Program-made: the position numbers and the translations under genes
Notes under the pieces: model-generated
Told to the model about the DNA's origin: nothing
The model's database searches: none
The model's input: only the letters and a program-made list of their open reading frames with translations
Assembly: GCA_024637195.1 (NCBI GenBank)
Contig: JAGXFN010000008.1
Location: 62,001 to 126,000, forward strand
Length of the DNA stretch: 64,000 nucleotides
Reading direction: 5' to 3'
From: Arcobacter sp.
GTDB lineage: Bacteria; Campylobacterota; Campylobacteria; Campylobacterales; Sulfurimonadaceae
Shown here: positions 7,761 through 16,699 of the stretch, in pieces
Position numbering within the stretch: the stretch's first letter is position 1
Layout: each line of letters opens with the position of its first letter

Positions 7761-10363
7761 GACAACTCCTTTACACTGTTTCTTATCGTTTCCGCAAGCT
7801 GATCGGAGAAGAAGGCAAAACCGTTGAACTGCAGAATTTTACTGTCGACACTAATGCCGTGCAGTACCAGCTTGTCCGCGAATGCTCCATCTGCATTATT
7901 CTCCACGACGATCACATGACTATACTCTTTCAAGAATGTTAAGTGCTCGGGATTGAGCGGGTGTATCCAGGCGAAATGGACCTGTGCCAGTCTCGGGTCA
8001 TCAAGCTGCTGCAGGGCTTCGGCAATCACGCCGCGTGTCGATCCCCAGCCGACAAGCGCGATACTTCCTTTTGCGTAAACTTCCGGGGCAATCGCTTCTA
8101 AGACAAGCTTTTTTTCTTTGCGGGCACGTTTGGAGACCATCTGTATCCGTTTGCGGTAATCTTCAGTGATCTGTCCGCGCTCATCATGTTCATGTCCGTC
8201 CGCACAGACCAGTCCCTCACCCAAACCCGGAACACCGCGGGGGCTGATGCCATTTTCTGTATCCGCGTAGCGTTGGTACGCTTCATCCGTCGGCAAAATG
8301 TAGCGCCGTTGCGCATACGCCGAGAACTCTACCTGTTCGATCATCGTCATCGTGTCGGCCAGATATTGATCACTCAACACGATAACAGGTACCTGATAAC
8401 GATCCGCCAGTTCAAAAGCAAGGTAGCCATAATCAATACACTCTTGCAGCGATCCCGGTGCCAGAATCACACGCGTAAACGGCCCGTGACCCGAATGCAG
8501 CGCCATGTTCAAATCACCCTGCTCGCTTCGTGTCGGAAGACCGGTAGCCGGCCCTGGCCGTTGAGCAAGATAGATCACGGCCGGCGTCTCGGTCATACCT
8601 GAAAGACTTAGGGCCTCTCCCATCAGGGCAAAACCGCCGCCCGAGGTTGTCGTTAAGGCACGTGCACCTGCATACCATGCCCCCAGCACCATGTGCAAAG
8701 ACGCGATCTCGTCTTCGCTTTGTTCGAGTGCAATAGTAAACTCCTCTGACATCGAAGCCATAAAATTGAGCACGCCGGTTGAGGGAGACATCGGATACGA
8801 AGCAACAAAATTACAGCCTCCGGCCAAAAATCCAAATCCCGCTGCTGTTGTTCCGTTCATCAGGTGAAGCTTTTTAACTGCTTCTTTGCGAACTTTTGGC
8901 AACATAGGCAGCCTTGAGCTATCCAGCTTCGTTCCGGTCTCCAAGCCCGCTTTAACCGCTTCTTCGTTCGTGTTGTCATTTTCAAAACGTTCGGCAACAC
9001 TTTGCAGCAGGTGCTGCTGTTCAATCCCGAACAAAGCGAAGACTACACCGGCTACATAGACATTGGCATAACGCAAATTTCCGAGTTCTTTAGCGGTTGA
9101 TTTCATCGGAACCCCAATAATACCTGTGTTCTTTTCAACAAGACTTTCGTCCGCTATTATCACCGTTTTATCGGTGAAGCGCTCGTTGGCATGCTCTAAA
9201 GACGGCGCATCGATAGCAATGAAAAGATCGACTTTCCAGCAAGGTGCCTCTATCGGAGCGTTGCTGATCCGGATCAGGACCGTATTGCTGCCGCCGCGGA
9301 CTCGGGACATATACTCCTTTGTAGAATAAAAATAGTATCCGCTGCGCTTGAGAGCATCAGCAAGAATGTTTTCAAGCGTATCTATGCCTCTCCCTGCCGC
9401 CCCGCCGATCAATATAGAAACACTCTTTTGCTCACCGATACCGATGCTTTTGTTGACGTGCTGCACTATTTGTACCGGGGCTATCGCCGGTTCGGATGAA
9501 AACGGCACTGTATATGTATCTGCAGTTGACAACGTCTTTGTCTCAGAGGAGAGCGCTTCTTTTGTTTTGTTACGGGGTGTTTCATCAGGGTACTCCGAAA
9601 GCTTGCCCCAGGTGATCTTTCCTCCGTAATACCCCAGTATAATAACACATGCACCGCTAAACAGTACGATGAAGTGGTAGCTGATTCCTTCCAAGGAAGC
9701 TTCGTAAACGATGCCCGGATTTTCCAGATAAAGAACAATTCCCACCACTCCAAGCAGCAATGTCAGCGTAGAAACGACCAGCTTGATGATGAAGGGACGG
9801 CGTGTGGAAAGCCCGTAATTTATCCACCAGCTCAACACTCCGGGTATCATCGCAAAAAAGCCCATGACCGTAGCGACGAAAAAGGTATAAAAGACGCCAA
9901 CGGCATAAGCGTTATTTGGTACAGCCAAGAACACCAGGTCCAGTACGGCTGAAAAAATATGCAGCGCTATCGGAAAGTGAACCAGCATCGGGTGAGGATG
10001 GTATTTCTGATACCAGGCTTTTAACTGCTCTTTAATAGGCGCATCTGAACGGGATGTGTCTTCTTTGCTGGGAGCTTCTTCTTCTTTTTTTTCTTTTTTT
10101 TCTTCTTTTTCATTCTCTGCTTTATTTTCTTCTTCATTCTCTTCTTCCAATGTTGCGACATGCTCAAATTTACTAAACACCCCATCGCCATGCGGTGCAG
10201 AGGCCATCATAGAAGTCAAGTCTTCGCCGGCACTGTGCATTCCTTCATGTTCCCCATCTTTCCAAAAAGAACTCTGCGTAACATCATAAACCTTCCCTTT
10301 ATAGGCAACATAAGCTTTCGCACCGTTTTGTCCATTATATTGTTTGAGCTCATTTTTTGTCAT
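7757..10363 (-). CDS. korA: Fusion: cytochrome b5 domain, DUF2231 membrane domain, 2-oxoacid oxidoreductase gamma-alpha
   Basis: One uninterrupted 868-codon frame. Residues 1-75 form a cytochrome b5-like domain (YKGKVYDVTQS, then MHSAGEDLT and APHG; His43 and His58 are candidate haem ligands). Residues 76-112 are a highly charged Glu/Lys linker. Residues 115-255 form a DUF2231-type domain with HPHPMLVHFPIALH and four hydrophobic helices. Residues about 315-490 match the gamma subunit (GGAAGRGIDTL; SRVRGGSN) and 500-868 the alpha subunit (YPMSPSTG; GLPTRSEQGDL). The gamma-alpha fusion is common; the membrane haem module in front is unusual. The enzyme would sit on the cytoplasmic face of the inner membrane and may pass electrons to haem or quinone rather than to free ferredoxin. 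Confidence 0.88.
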   Translation of the reverse strand: MTKNELKQYNGQNGAKAYVAYKGKVYDVTQSSFWKDGEHEGMHSAGEDLTSMMASAPHGDGVFSKFEHVATLEEENEEENKAENEKEEKKEKKEEEAPSKEDTSRSDAPIKEQLKAWYQKYHPHPMLVHFPIALHIFSAVLDLVFLAVPNNAYAVGVFYTFFVATVMGFFAMIPGVLSWWINYGLSTRRPFIIKLVVSTLTLLLGVVGIVLYLENPGIVYEASLEGISYHFIVLFSGACVIILGYYGGKITWGKLSEYPDETPRNKTKEALSSETKTLSTADTYTVPFSSEPAIAPVQIVQHVNKSIGIGEQKSVSILIGGAAGRGIDTLENILADALKRSGYYFYSTKEYMSRVRGGSNTVLIRISNAPIEAPCWKVDLFIAIDAPSLEHANERFTDKTVIIADESLVEKNTGIIGVPMKSTAKELGNLRYANVYVAGVVFALFGIEQQHLLQSVAERFENDNTNEEAVKAGLETGTKLDSSRLPMLPKVRKEAVKKLHLMNGTTAAGFGFLAGGCNFVASYPMSPSTGVLNFMASMSEEFTIALEQSEDEIASLHMVLGAWYAGARALTTTSGGGFALMGEALSLSGMTETPAVIYLAQRPGPATGLPTRSEQGDLNMALHSGHGPFTRVILAPGSLQECIDYGYLAFELADRYQVPVIVLSDQYLADTMTMIEQVEFSAYAQRRYILPTDEAYQRYADTENGISPRGVPGLGEGLVCADGHEHDERGQITEDYRKRIQMVSKRARKEKKLVLEAIAPEVYAKGSIALVGWGSTRGVIAEALQQLDDPRLAQVHFAWIHPLNPEHLTFLKEYSHVIVVENNADGAFADKLVLHGISVDSKILQFNGFAFFSDQLAETIRNSVKELS

Positions 10364-10830
10364 TCATTTTTCCTTACGCTGGAGTGCACTCGCCATTATG
10401 AATATCTATATTTGTTCCTGTCCAACACCGATGTAGCAGTATCTTTCATTAATAATCATTGCAAATAGTAACGGCACGTTTTACGTAATCCTACCGCATA
10501 ATCTTAAAGCTGTGCAAAATACAAATAGTTAATTAAAAATAATAAGTAACAAAATATAAGCAAATCAGCATTGCTTTCAAAAATCATTCAGTTGATCTTC
10601 GCTTTAGCGAATAGTTAAGAGAGGATGGGAGCGGAGTGTTTTGTCCCATTTCAAATGTTCTCGTCGGAACAGGTAAACAGGTATTATATTCCCGGATTTT
10701 TGTTGTGAGCGATAATTTCCCACAGAGGAAACTATTGTGCTCCTCGTTTTGTTAAATAATCTGAGCAGTATGCCTAAAAAACTAGCTCATGTTGATTGAA
10801 TTGGCGTATTCATCATTATAAACATCTAGC
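10364..10830 (+). other. Intergenic region with no supported gene
   Basis: About 470 bases upstream of the oxidoreductase operon, which must hold its minus-strand promoter. A small perfect hairpin TTCGC-TTTA-GCGAA is at about 10609-10622. A minus-strand frame from about 10750 to 10588 has a faint resemblance to the C-terminus of an IS transposase (KIREYN, then MGQNTP), too weak to annotate. No RNA gene was recognised. Confidence 0.4.
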
Positions 10831-11010
10831 ATTGAAGATTGATGACCTGACCCTAATTTTCAATAATGTCATTACCTGCGCCCACATTGATCGCATCTTA
10901 TTTTCCTACTTGTTTCGTTCAATACTCTAATCATCTAATAGCATCAATCTATAGTACATATACCAAATCAAACACTTTGATAAAAGATTGATGACCTGAC
11001 CTTAATTTTC
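10831..11010 (+). repeat. Composite repeat: two short REP-like elements around a 120-base flank
   Basis: The 20-plus-base element AAGATTGATGACCTGACC(C/T)TAATTTT occurs at about 10835-10860 and again at 10985-11010 in the same orientation. Between them lies a roughly 122-base stretch (10861-10982, starting CAATAATGTCATTACCTGCG and ending CAAACACTTTGA) that recurs at about 12157-12298. The short element contains the GGGTCAGG/CCTGACCC core often found in REP sequences mobilised by RAYT transposases; no RAYT gene is in the window. Confidence 0.75.
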
Positions 11011-11076
11011 TTGGCCTTCTCGCCATGTGTTCAACCTCTTATTTATTAGAAATTATCTTATCATAAAAATTTGATT

Positions 11077-11107
11077 ATTGAAGATTGATGACCTGACCCT
11101 AATTTTT
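11077..11107 (+). repeat. Third copy of the short REP-like element
   Basis: ATTGAAGATTGATGACCTGA followed by CCCTAATTTT, same orientation as the copies near 10,840 and 10,990. The TAG stop of the truncated minus-strand gene at 11099-11236 lies inside this element, so its arrival or an associated deletion ended that gene. Confidence 0.8.
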
Positions 11108-11236
11108 TTTGACGGTGTAGGTTGTGCCGTTGGCGACTAACTTATCTGGAAAATCGCTAAAATAATCTTTTCCTGGTGTTGTATTATAGACCTCATTTGA
11201 GATAATACCCATTGTAACTAGTGTATTTGCTTCCAT
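11099..11236 (-). pseudogene. 5' remnant of an unknown gene truncated at a repeat
   Basis: A 45-codon frame starting MEANTLVTMGIISNEVYN and ending ...TYTVKKN at a TAG that belongs to the repeat. It has a good ribosome site (AGGAGAAAAATAA) and begins one base after the stop of the 276-residue gene, so it was the next gene of an operon. The Ser/Asn/Tyr-rich opening with YNTTPGKDYFSDFPD has no family I can name. The abrupt end at the repeat suggests a much longer original protein. Confidence 0.55.
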
Positions 11237-11237
11237 T

Positions 11238-12068
11238 TTATTTTTCTCCTTTATTTCTTTTTATTAAAATTTCGTGTAAATTTCTTTGATGGCTACCCAA
11301 ATGAACATCACTCCACTTGTATGCATCAAATGCCTTATATTCTAAACGCAGAACTCTTTCACCACACATAGGATCAGGGTTATAATAAATCTGCCTCAAT
11401 CTAGGTGTGATGTTATACAAGAGCTTCATCACTCTTATATCGTAGGCAATAGCTTCTTTGGTTTGATTATCTACTATTTTCATTTCATCCGAATAGAGAA
11501 ACATTCGTGAAAGCGGATTGAGTTTGACTTCATCGAAAGTGACGGTGAAGTTTGTTTTTGGCATGGTTTCCTTGGTGTAAACCTCTTCGGATTTTTCCAT
11601 GATGTGTTGTGCTATGGCATTGACCATATCGTAGTAGGGTTGCCCTTTCTCTTTTTCCAACGGTTTGAGTTTTTCCCATACTGAAGCATTGGTTTCGTAG
11701 GTGTAAATCTTCCCATCATCCCCATTAAGTGCCATAGTTTTTAGATGAACACCGTCAAGATAGTTGGTTATCATCAGTTTTCTGTCTTCTGCATTAAATC
11801 CTGGGTATACATTATCTTCCCAATAAATACTCTCTGGGTACTCCACTGTTTTATTGATGTAGGTTGATGGTGTAGTTAGGCAGTAATATCCTCCTAAAAT
11901 ATTTGTAATAATAATGTCATAAGTAGGAAGAAGTATAAAAAAAGCTATGACGAGCTTAGGTAAATATCTTTTTTGTGGAAAACGTTTTTTTGAAAACTTA
12001 TATAAAAAAATAGCTAGTCCTATATAAATAATAACTACAGCCATGAACATATATGATAATAAAAACAT
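11238..12068 (-). CDS. Membrane-anchored protein of unknown function in a decayed island
   Basis: A 276-residue protein with two N-terminal hydrophobic segments (about residues 3-24 and 38-58), followed by a hydrophilic domain with many Tyr and charged residues. A pair of Cys occurs at about 67 (YYCLTT) and in DPMCGERVL near 238. No known domain is recognised. It is intact and is sandwiched between a C-terminal gene fragment directly upstream and an N-terminal gene fragment one base downstream, with REP-like repeats outside. The arrangement of a small membrane gene between two larger disrupted genes suggests an accessory operon, for example effector and accessory protein, but that is speculation. 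Confidence 0.6.
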   Translation of the reverse strand: MFLLSYMFMAVVIIYIGLAIFLYKFSKKRFPQKRYLPKLVIAFFILLPTYDIIITNILGGYYCLTTPSTYINKTVEYPESIYWEDNVYPGFNAEDRKLMITNYLDGVHLKTMALNGDDGKIYTYETNASVWEKLKPLEKEKGQPYYDMVNAIAQHIMEKSEEVYTKETMPKTNFTVTFDEVKLNPLSRMFLYSDEMKIVDNQTKEAIAYDIRVMKLLYNITPRLRQIYYNPDPMCGERVLRLEYKAFDAYKWSDVHLGSHQRNLHEILIKRNKGEK

Positions 12069-12139
12069 CTACGCCGCCTCTCTTTCCAAACTAAAATTTT
12101 TGTTATGCATTCCTACATACCAAGGGTTACCTTGGCAAA
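12069..12139 (-). pseudogene. 3' remnant of an unknown gene truncated at a repeat
   Basis: In frame, the minus strand reads GNPWYVGMHNKNFSLEREAA and then TAG at 12069-12071, directly followed by the ATG of the 276-residue gene. Upstream the same frame meets a stop inside the repeat at about 12140. The motif-like NPWYVGMHNKNFSLERE end looks like real coding sequence whose 5' part has been lost. The family is not recognised. Confidence 0.5.
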
Positions 12140-12300
12140 ATTAGGTCATCAATCTTCAATAATGTCATTACCTGCGTCCACATTGATCTCATCATCTTAC
12201 TTCTCTTATTTTCCTACTTATTTTGTCCAATATTCTAATCATCTATTGCATTAACCTACAATACCTATACCAAATCAAACACTTTGATATTATGTTTTGA
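12137..12300 (-). repeat. Second copy of the repeat flank with an inverted, shortened short element
   Basis: AAAATTAGGTCATCAATCTT at 12137-12156 is the short element in the opposite orientation to the copies at 10.8-11.1 kb, lacking the GACCCT part. It is followed by the same flank as at 10861-10982 (CAATAATGTCATTACCTGCG through CAAACACTTTGAT), with an extra block of about 17-20 bases near 12190-12210. A further partial copy, TTTCAATAATGTCATC, is at 12478-12493. Confidence 0.75.
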
Positions 12301-12572
12301 TAATATTAGTTATTTTAACTAGTAGAAATATTTAATAATATACCTAGATAGTTTATATTAACTGTTTTGATTATGTGACAAAATTAACTGTTTTTGTTAT
12401 TAATTACTTTAGGTAACATATTAATATTAAAATAGTTATCAGAATAAAAATATATTTCAGTGTTCATTCAATTAGTATTTCAATAATGTCATCTATTTAT
12501 TATGTAGTTTTAAGAGGGGAATTTTGAACAATCCGAGTCCATACGGCAGATATATTTGCCTTGTGCCGTGTT
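12301..12572 (+). other. AT-rich intergenic stretch without a gene
   Basis: Very AT-rich sequence with an internal imperfect repeat of TTAACTGTTTT(G/T) separated by about 30 bases (near 12358 and 12389) and a partial copy of the island repeat at 12478-12493. No open frame with coding character was found. It marks the edge of the decayed island, next to a truncated glycosyltransferase. Confidence 0.5.
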
Positions 12573-12800
12573 TCAACCCAGGCTGAAAGGAATACCATCA
12601 TGAGTGGACTGATAAGATGTTCTCAGATAAATATTGCCTGAATTTTTATCTGTCTTGACTAGCTCTTCATCTGTGGAACAGTCATCAACCAAAATGACCT
12701 CATAAAGGTCAAGTTTTTTTACTGAATGCAAGCACTCCGTAAAGTAAACAAGAGGGGTATTATAAAAAGGGATAACGATAGAAATCTTTAAATCGTTCAT
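12573..12800 (-). pseudogene. Truncated family 2 glycosyltransferase
   Basis: A 75-codon frame opening MNDLKISIVIPFYN and continuing to YEVILVDDCSTDEE, the nucleotide-sugar-binding start of GT-A (GT2) glycosyltransferases. The DXD and acceptor regions that should follow are missing; after about residue 52 the sequence departs from the family and stops. Complete members have 250-350 residues. It is probably a non-functional stub left by the rearrangement that made the neighbouring island. Confidence 0.6.
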
Positions 12801-12844
12801 GACACCAATGCCTCTTTGATCTCCGTACAGGGGCCTCGGGTTGG

Positions 12845-14380
12845 CTAGTGGAGGAAGTGGCGGATACCGGAGAAGTAAAGCGCCATGCCGTGCTCGTTTG
12901 CGGCTTGGATGACCTCGTCGTCGCGGATGGAACCGCCGGGCTGGATGACGGTCTTTACACCGGCTTCGGCCGCGGCGTCGATGGAGTCTCTAAACGGGAA
13001 GAAGGCTTCAGAAGCGAGGGCGGCACCGGTCACGTCAAGGTTCATCGCCTTGGCTTTTTTGAGTGCGCACTGGCTGGCATCGACGCGCGACGTCATCCCC
13101 ATGCCCACTGCGACCATCGCAGAGTCTTTGACATAGACGACGCAGTTTGACTTCGTCAGTGCGGCGATCTTCCATGCGATCTCGGCGTCTTTGAGTTCTT
13201 GGGCAGTTGCCGTTCTTTCGCTGACGAGCTGAGAGTTTTTTACTTCGTCTTCACCGACCTTGTCCGCGTCCTGGAAGACAAATCCGCCGTCGATGTGTTT
13301 GAAGTCAAGGGTATCATGTGAAAGGATAATGCGGTCTGCGCCGTACTCAAAGAGTTTCAGGCGTTTTTTCTTTTCAAAAATGGCTTGGGCTTCGGCGGTG
13401 ATACGTCCGGCGATAACGACTTCCAAGAAGATCTCGTTCATCTTCTCCGCCAGTTCCGCGTCCACCACACCATTCACACAGACCACCCCGCCAAAGGCTG
13501 AGATCGGGTCGCATTTGAGCGCTTCTTCGTAGGCTTCAGTCAGGTTCTCTCGGATGGCAAAACCGCAAGGATTGCCATGCTTGACGATACAGACAGCGTT
13601 TTCGTCTCCAAATGCCGCGGCGATCTTGATCCCGCCGTTCAGGTCATTGAGGTTGTTAAAACTCGCCTCGCCTTTTAGGGTTGTGAAGTTCTTGCTGAAG
13701 TAGCCGTCAAACTCATACAGAGCACCCTTCTGGTGCGGGTTCTCTCCATAACGCGTGTCCATCACCTTCTCGCCGACGATAAACTGCTTCGCGCCGAAGC
13801 CCTTGTTGAAGCGCTTGTTCATGTAGTTGGCGATCATGGAGTCATAGGCCGCGGTGTGCTCGTAGGCCTTGATCATCAGGTGGCGTCTGAACTCGACACT
13901 GTTTATCTCATTGGAGATGGCGTCCAAAACCATCGAGTAGTCCGCCACATCGGTGACGATCAGCACGCTGTCGAAGTTTTTTGCCGCAGAACGTACCATA
14001 GCAGGTCCGCCGATGTCGATGTTTTCGATGATGTCGTCAAAGTCGTCTGTCTTCTCGATCGTCGCCTTAAACGGGTAGAGGTTGACACAGACCAGATCAA
14101 TCGCCTCGACACCTAGCTCTTTGGCCTGGTCAAGATGGGACTGCTTGTCGCGTCGGTGCAAAATACCGCCGTGTACATAAGGGTTCAGTGTCTTCACACG
14201 CCCCTCAAAACACTCGGGGAACTTCGTCACCTCATCGATCTCGATCGCCGCGACACCTGCTTCTTTTAACATCTTGAATGTGCCGCCGGTGGAGACGATC
14301 TCATAGTCCAGCTGAACCAAAGATTTGGCAAATTCTACGATATTTGTTTTATCACTTACACTGATCAAAGCGCGTTTCAT
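12845..14380 (-). CDS. purH: Bifunctional AICAR formyltransferase/IMP cyclohydrolase PurH
   Basis: PurH performs the last two steps of purine synthesis: formylation of AICAR with 10-formyl-tetrahydrofolate and ring closure to IMP. The 511-residue length is normal. The cyclohydrolase domain (about 1-190) shows the [12 protein letters not shown] opening and [13 protein letters not shown]. The transformylase domain has [14 protein letters not shown], the catalytic KHGNPCGFA and the C-terminal [13 protein letters not shown]. It is transcribed away from the hydrogenase operon's end in the same direction, with a 59-base gap, so it may be read through from upstream. Confidence 0.97.
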   Translation of the reverse strand: MKRALISVSDKTNIVEFAKSLVQLDYEIVSTGGTFKMLKEAGVAAIEIDEVTKFPECFEGRVKTLNPYVHGGILHRRDKQSHLDQAKELGVEAIDLVCVNLYPFKATIEKTDDFDDIIENIDIGGPAMVRSAAKNFDSVLIVTDVADYSMVLDAISNEINSVEFRRHLMIKAYEHTAAYDSMIANYMNKRFNKGFGAKQFIVGEKVMDTRYGENPHQKGALYEFDGYFSKNFTTLKGEASFNNLNDLNGGIKIAAAFGDENAVCIVKHGNPCGFAIRENLTEAYEEALKCDPISAFGGVVCVNGVVDAELAEKMNEIFLEVVIAGRITAEAQAIFEKKKRLKLFEYGADRIILSHDTLDFKHIDGGFVFQDADKVGEDEVKNSQLVSERTATAQELKDAEIAWKIAALTKSNCVVYVKDSAMVAVGMGMTSRVDASQCALKKAKAMNLDVTGAALASEAFFPFRDSIDAAAEAGVKTVIQPGGSIRDDEVIQAANEHGMALYFSGIRHFLH

Positions 14381-14439
14381 AGCGAACCTTTTGGGTAAAA
14401 TAGTGGCGGAATTTTAGCAGGTTTGAACTTGCAGTTTGA

Positions 14440-15012
14440 TTAGGCAGGGAGGAACTCTTTGCATACTATGGAGCCGTCATAAACGCCGATGATCTCCTCG
14501 ATATTTTTCTGTGAAGCCTTTGCAGAGACTTCCACTCCCCAGCTCTGCAAAAGCAAGATGCTCTGCTCCAGCATCAGAGGAAGCTGCTTTTTAACGGCCG
14601 GAGTCAGGTTGATCTGCACGCTTATGATATCTTGGGGGATGATGCCTACGATGCTCACCTCCGCCGTCTTTTCCAGCAGCGAACAGATCTCCAGCATCCC
14701 TACCACTTCTACCTCGTGCACGCTCTTTCTGTACTCGCCAAGCCCTATGAGCGCCTGTGCCGGCAGGGTAAAGACCGTACCTGGCGCATCCTCTATACTA
14801 AGAGTGTCAAAGAGGATCACCTTCTCATACTCCTGCAGATACTCCATCAGCTTAAAGCCCAGCGTTCCCCCGTCTACGATCTCGATCTCGGGCGAGAAGC
14901 TGTAGTTTGCCTCAAGCAAGCGGCTGGCATAGACCCCTGTTCCCTCGTCCATAAACAAAATGTTTCCCACACCGACTAGGGCTATTTTTGAAGGCTTGGC
15001 CGGTTTAGACAT
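14440..15012 (-). CDS. hydD: [NiFe] hydrogenase maturation endopeptidase
   Basis: A 190-residue M52 family protease that cuts the C-terminal extension of the hydrogenase large subunit after nickel insertion. It opens with ALVGVGNILFMDEGTGVY, in which Glu (DEG) is a nickel ligand, and continues with VDGGTLGFKLMEYL. A His in SVHEVEVVGML fits the third ligand. It overlaps the end of the large-subunit gene by 8 bases and is the third gene of the operon. It is named hydD-like by position; hupD or hyaD are equivalent names. Confidence 0.9.
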   Translation of the reverse strand: MSKPAKPSKIALVGVGNILFMDEGTGVYASRLLEANYSFSPEIEIVDGGTLGFKLMEYLQEYEKVILFDTLSIEDAPGTVFTLPAQALIGLGEYRKSVHEVEVVGMLEICSLLEKTAEVSIVGIIPQDIISVQINLTPAVKKQLPLMLEQSILLLQSWGVEVSAKASQKNIEEIIGVYDGSIVCKEFLPA

Positions 15013-16699
15013 TGCACAGTGTCCCGACTTTGTAATGGCTCAGTTCACGCCCTTTTGTGTCGATGACATGCACCGCACAGGCAAGGCAGGGATCAAAGGA
15101 GTGGATCACCCGCAAGACCTCCAGCGGGGAGCCGGGATCGGCCAGGGTGATGCCGACAAGCGACTCTTCGTAAGGGCCTCGGATACCAGAAGCGTCTTTT
15201 GGCGAGGCGTTCCATGTCGTCGGAACGACGGCTTGAAAGTTGGCGATCTTCGCGTCTTCGATGCGGACAAAATGCGAGAGAACTCCGCGCGGCACCTCAA
15301 ATATCCCCCGTCCCTTTGCCTCTTTTGGCAGCTCCTCGAAAACATACTTCGTCCAGGTCTGCTCATCGTAGTACTTGATGTTCTCTATCAGGTCGCTGCA
15401 AAAATCAAAGATATAGTCACAGCAGATCTGCGCCTCTATAGCACGTGCCGCATTGCGCCCGAGTGAGGTGGAGAAGTCCAGCAGCTCAAGCCCCGTAGCG
15501 TCCATAAACCTCTGCACATAGGGTGAAATGATCTTCGAGCCCGCACTATAGCCGATGATCATACGTGCCACGGGGCCGACTTCCATCGGTTTGCCCTTAT
15601 AGCGCGGCGCTTTGACCCAGCTGTATTTGCCCTCGCTTTTGAGCGTACCGTCTTCGTTAAGGTCTGTGTAGAAAGGTTCTGTTTTCCCCTCGTAGGGTGA
15701 GGTCGGCTCCTCGTCAGCATACCATGAACGCCCCGCCTCTTCGGTAATGTAGGCATCATCAAAGGGTTCGATATGCTCAAAATCATGTTCGCATATCACC
15801 CCGCCCTCAAAGAGCTGTTCCTCCTTGCCAAAACGATAACCGCCGACCGCCATGAAGTTTCCGCTGCCGCGTCCGTGGCCCGACTTGATCTCATCTTTGT
15901 AGGCATTTACCGCCATTTTCATATCTGGAATATAAGCACGTTCGATAAAATCATGAGCATCTTTGAGTATGAACATAAAATCGTTAAGACGCTGCGGATT
16001 AAGCATGTCCGCCACGCTGGTCACTCCGCCTACGACAAGGTTTTGAGGATGCGGTGTCTTGCCTGCAAAGATCGCCACCGCCCGGCCAAGCTCGTTCTGT
16101 ATGCGCAGGGCTTCGAGGTAGTGGCTCATGTGCACCAGGTTTTCTTCGGGCGAGAACTTGTAGGCGCTGTGCCCCCAATAGCCGTTGGCAAAGAGACCTA
16201 AGCGTCCCGCCTTGACAAAAGAACTCAGCTTCTCCTTGACCGCGCTCAAGCTTCCGTGGGAGTTTCGGTAAGGGTGTTCATGGTATCTTTTCGCACACTC
16301 TACTGCATCGGAAGGCTCAGCTTCAAGCGCACTCACCACATCCACATAGTCAAGCGAATGGAGGTGATAGTAGTGGATGATGTGGTCCTGGACAAAAAGC
16401 GCAAGGGTCACAAGGTCGCGGATGATCTCGGCGTTTTTAGGCAGCGTGATCCCGTAGGCGTCTTCCACCGCACTGATGGAGGCCCGATAGTGCACATTGG
16501 TACAGACTCCACAGATACGCTGGGCGATAAAGCCAACATCGCGCGGATCACGCCCTTTAAGAATGATCTCAATCCCTCGAAAGAGCTGCCCCGAAGCCCA
16601 GGCCTCGGTGACCACATTCTCCTCATTCACCTCCACTTCAATGCGCAGATGCCCCTCTATGCGTGTGATAGGGTCGATAACGATCTTTTTACTTGCCAT
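15005..16699 (-). CDS. hydB: [NiFe] hydrogenase large subunit
   Basis: A 564-residue catalytic subunit that binds the Ni-Fe(CN)2CO site. The N-terminal motif is RICGVCTNVHYRAS and the C-terminal one DPCLACAVH; the residues after that His form the extension removed by the endopeptidase (about 18 residues). Two upstream in-frame ATGs exist; the start at 16699 (MASKK) is preferred because GAGGAGG stands about six bases before it. It overlaps the end of the small-subunit fusion by 11 bases. No signal peptide or membrane anchor gene is present, so the enzyme is cytosolic, as in group 2 hydrogenases. Confidence 0.96.
   Translation of the reverse strand: MASKKIVIDPITRIEGHLRIEVEVNEENVVTEAWASGQLFRGIEIILKGRDPRDVGFIAQRICGVCTNVHYRASISAVEDAYGITLPKNAEIIRDLVTLALFVQDHIIHYYHLHSLDYVDVVSALEAEPSDAVECAKRYHEHPYRNSHGSLSAVKEKLSSFVKAGRLGLFANGYWGHSAYKFSPEENLVHMSHYLEALRIQNELGRAVAIFAGKTPHPQNLVVGGVTSVADMLNPQRLNDFMFILKDAHDFIERAYIPDMKMAVNAYKDEIKSGHGRGSGNFMAVGGYRFGKEEQLFEGGVICEHDFEHIEPFDDAYITEEAGRSWYADEEPTSPYEGKTEPFYTDLNEDGTLKSEGKYSWVKAPRYKGKPMEVGPVARMIIGYSAGSKIISPYVQRFMDATGLELLDFSTSLGRNAARAIEAQICCDYIFDFCSDLIENIKYYDEQTWTKYVFEELPKEAKGRGIFEVPRGVLSHFVRIEDAKIANFQAVVPTTWNASPKDASGIRGPYEESLVGITLADPGSPLEVLRVIHSFDPCLACAVHVIDTKGRELSHYKVGTLCNV

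Noticed and set aside
10056-10289. Ser/Phe-rich frame opposite the oxidoreductase linker
   Set aside because: It is the complement of the Glu/Lys-rich linker codons, giving low-complexity Ser/Phe; no coding support.
10588-10755. Possible transposase C-terminus on the minus strand (KIREYN, MGQNTP)
   Set aside because: Too short and too weak; the catalytic residues are absent and the match could be chance.
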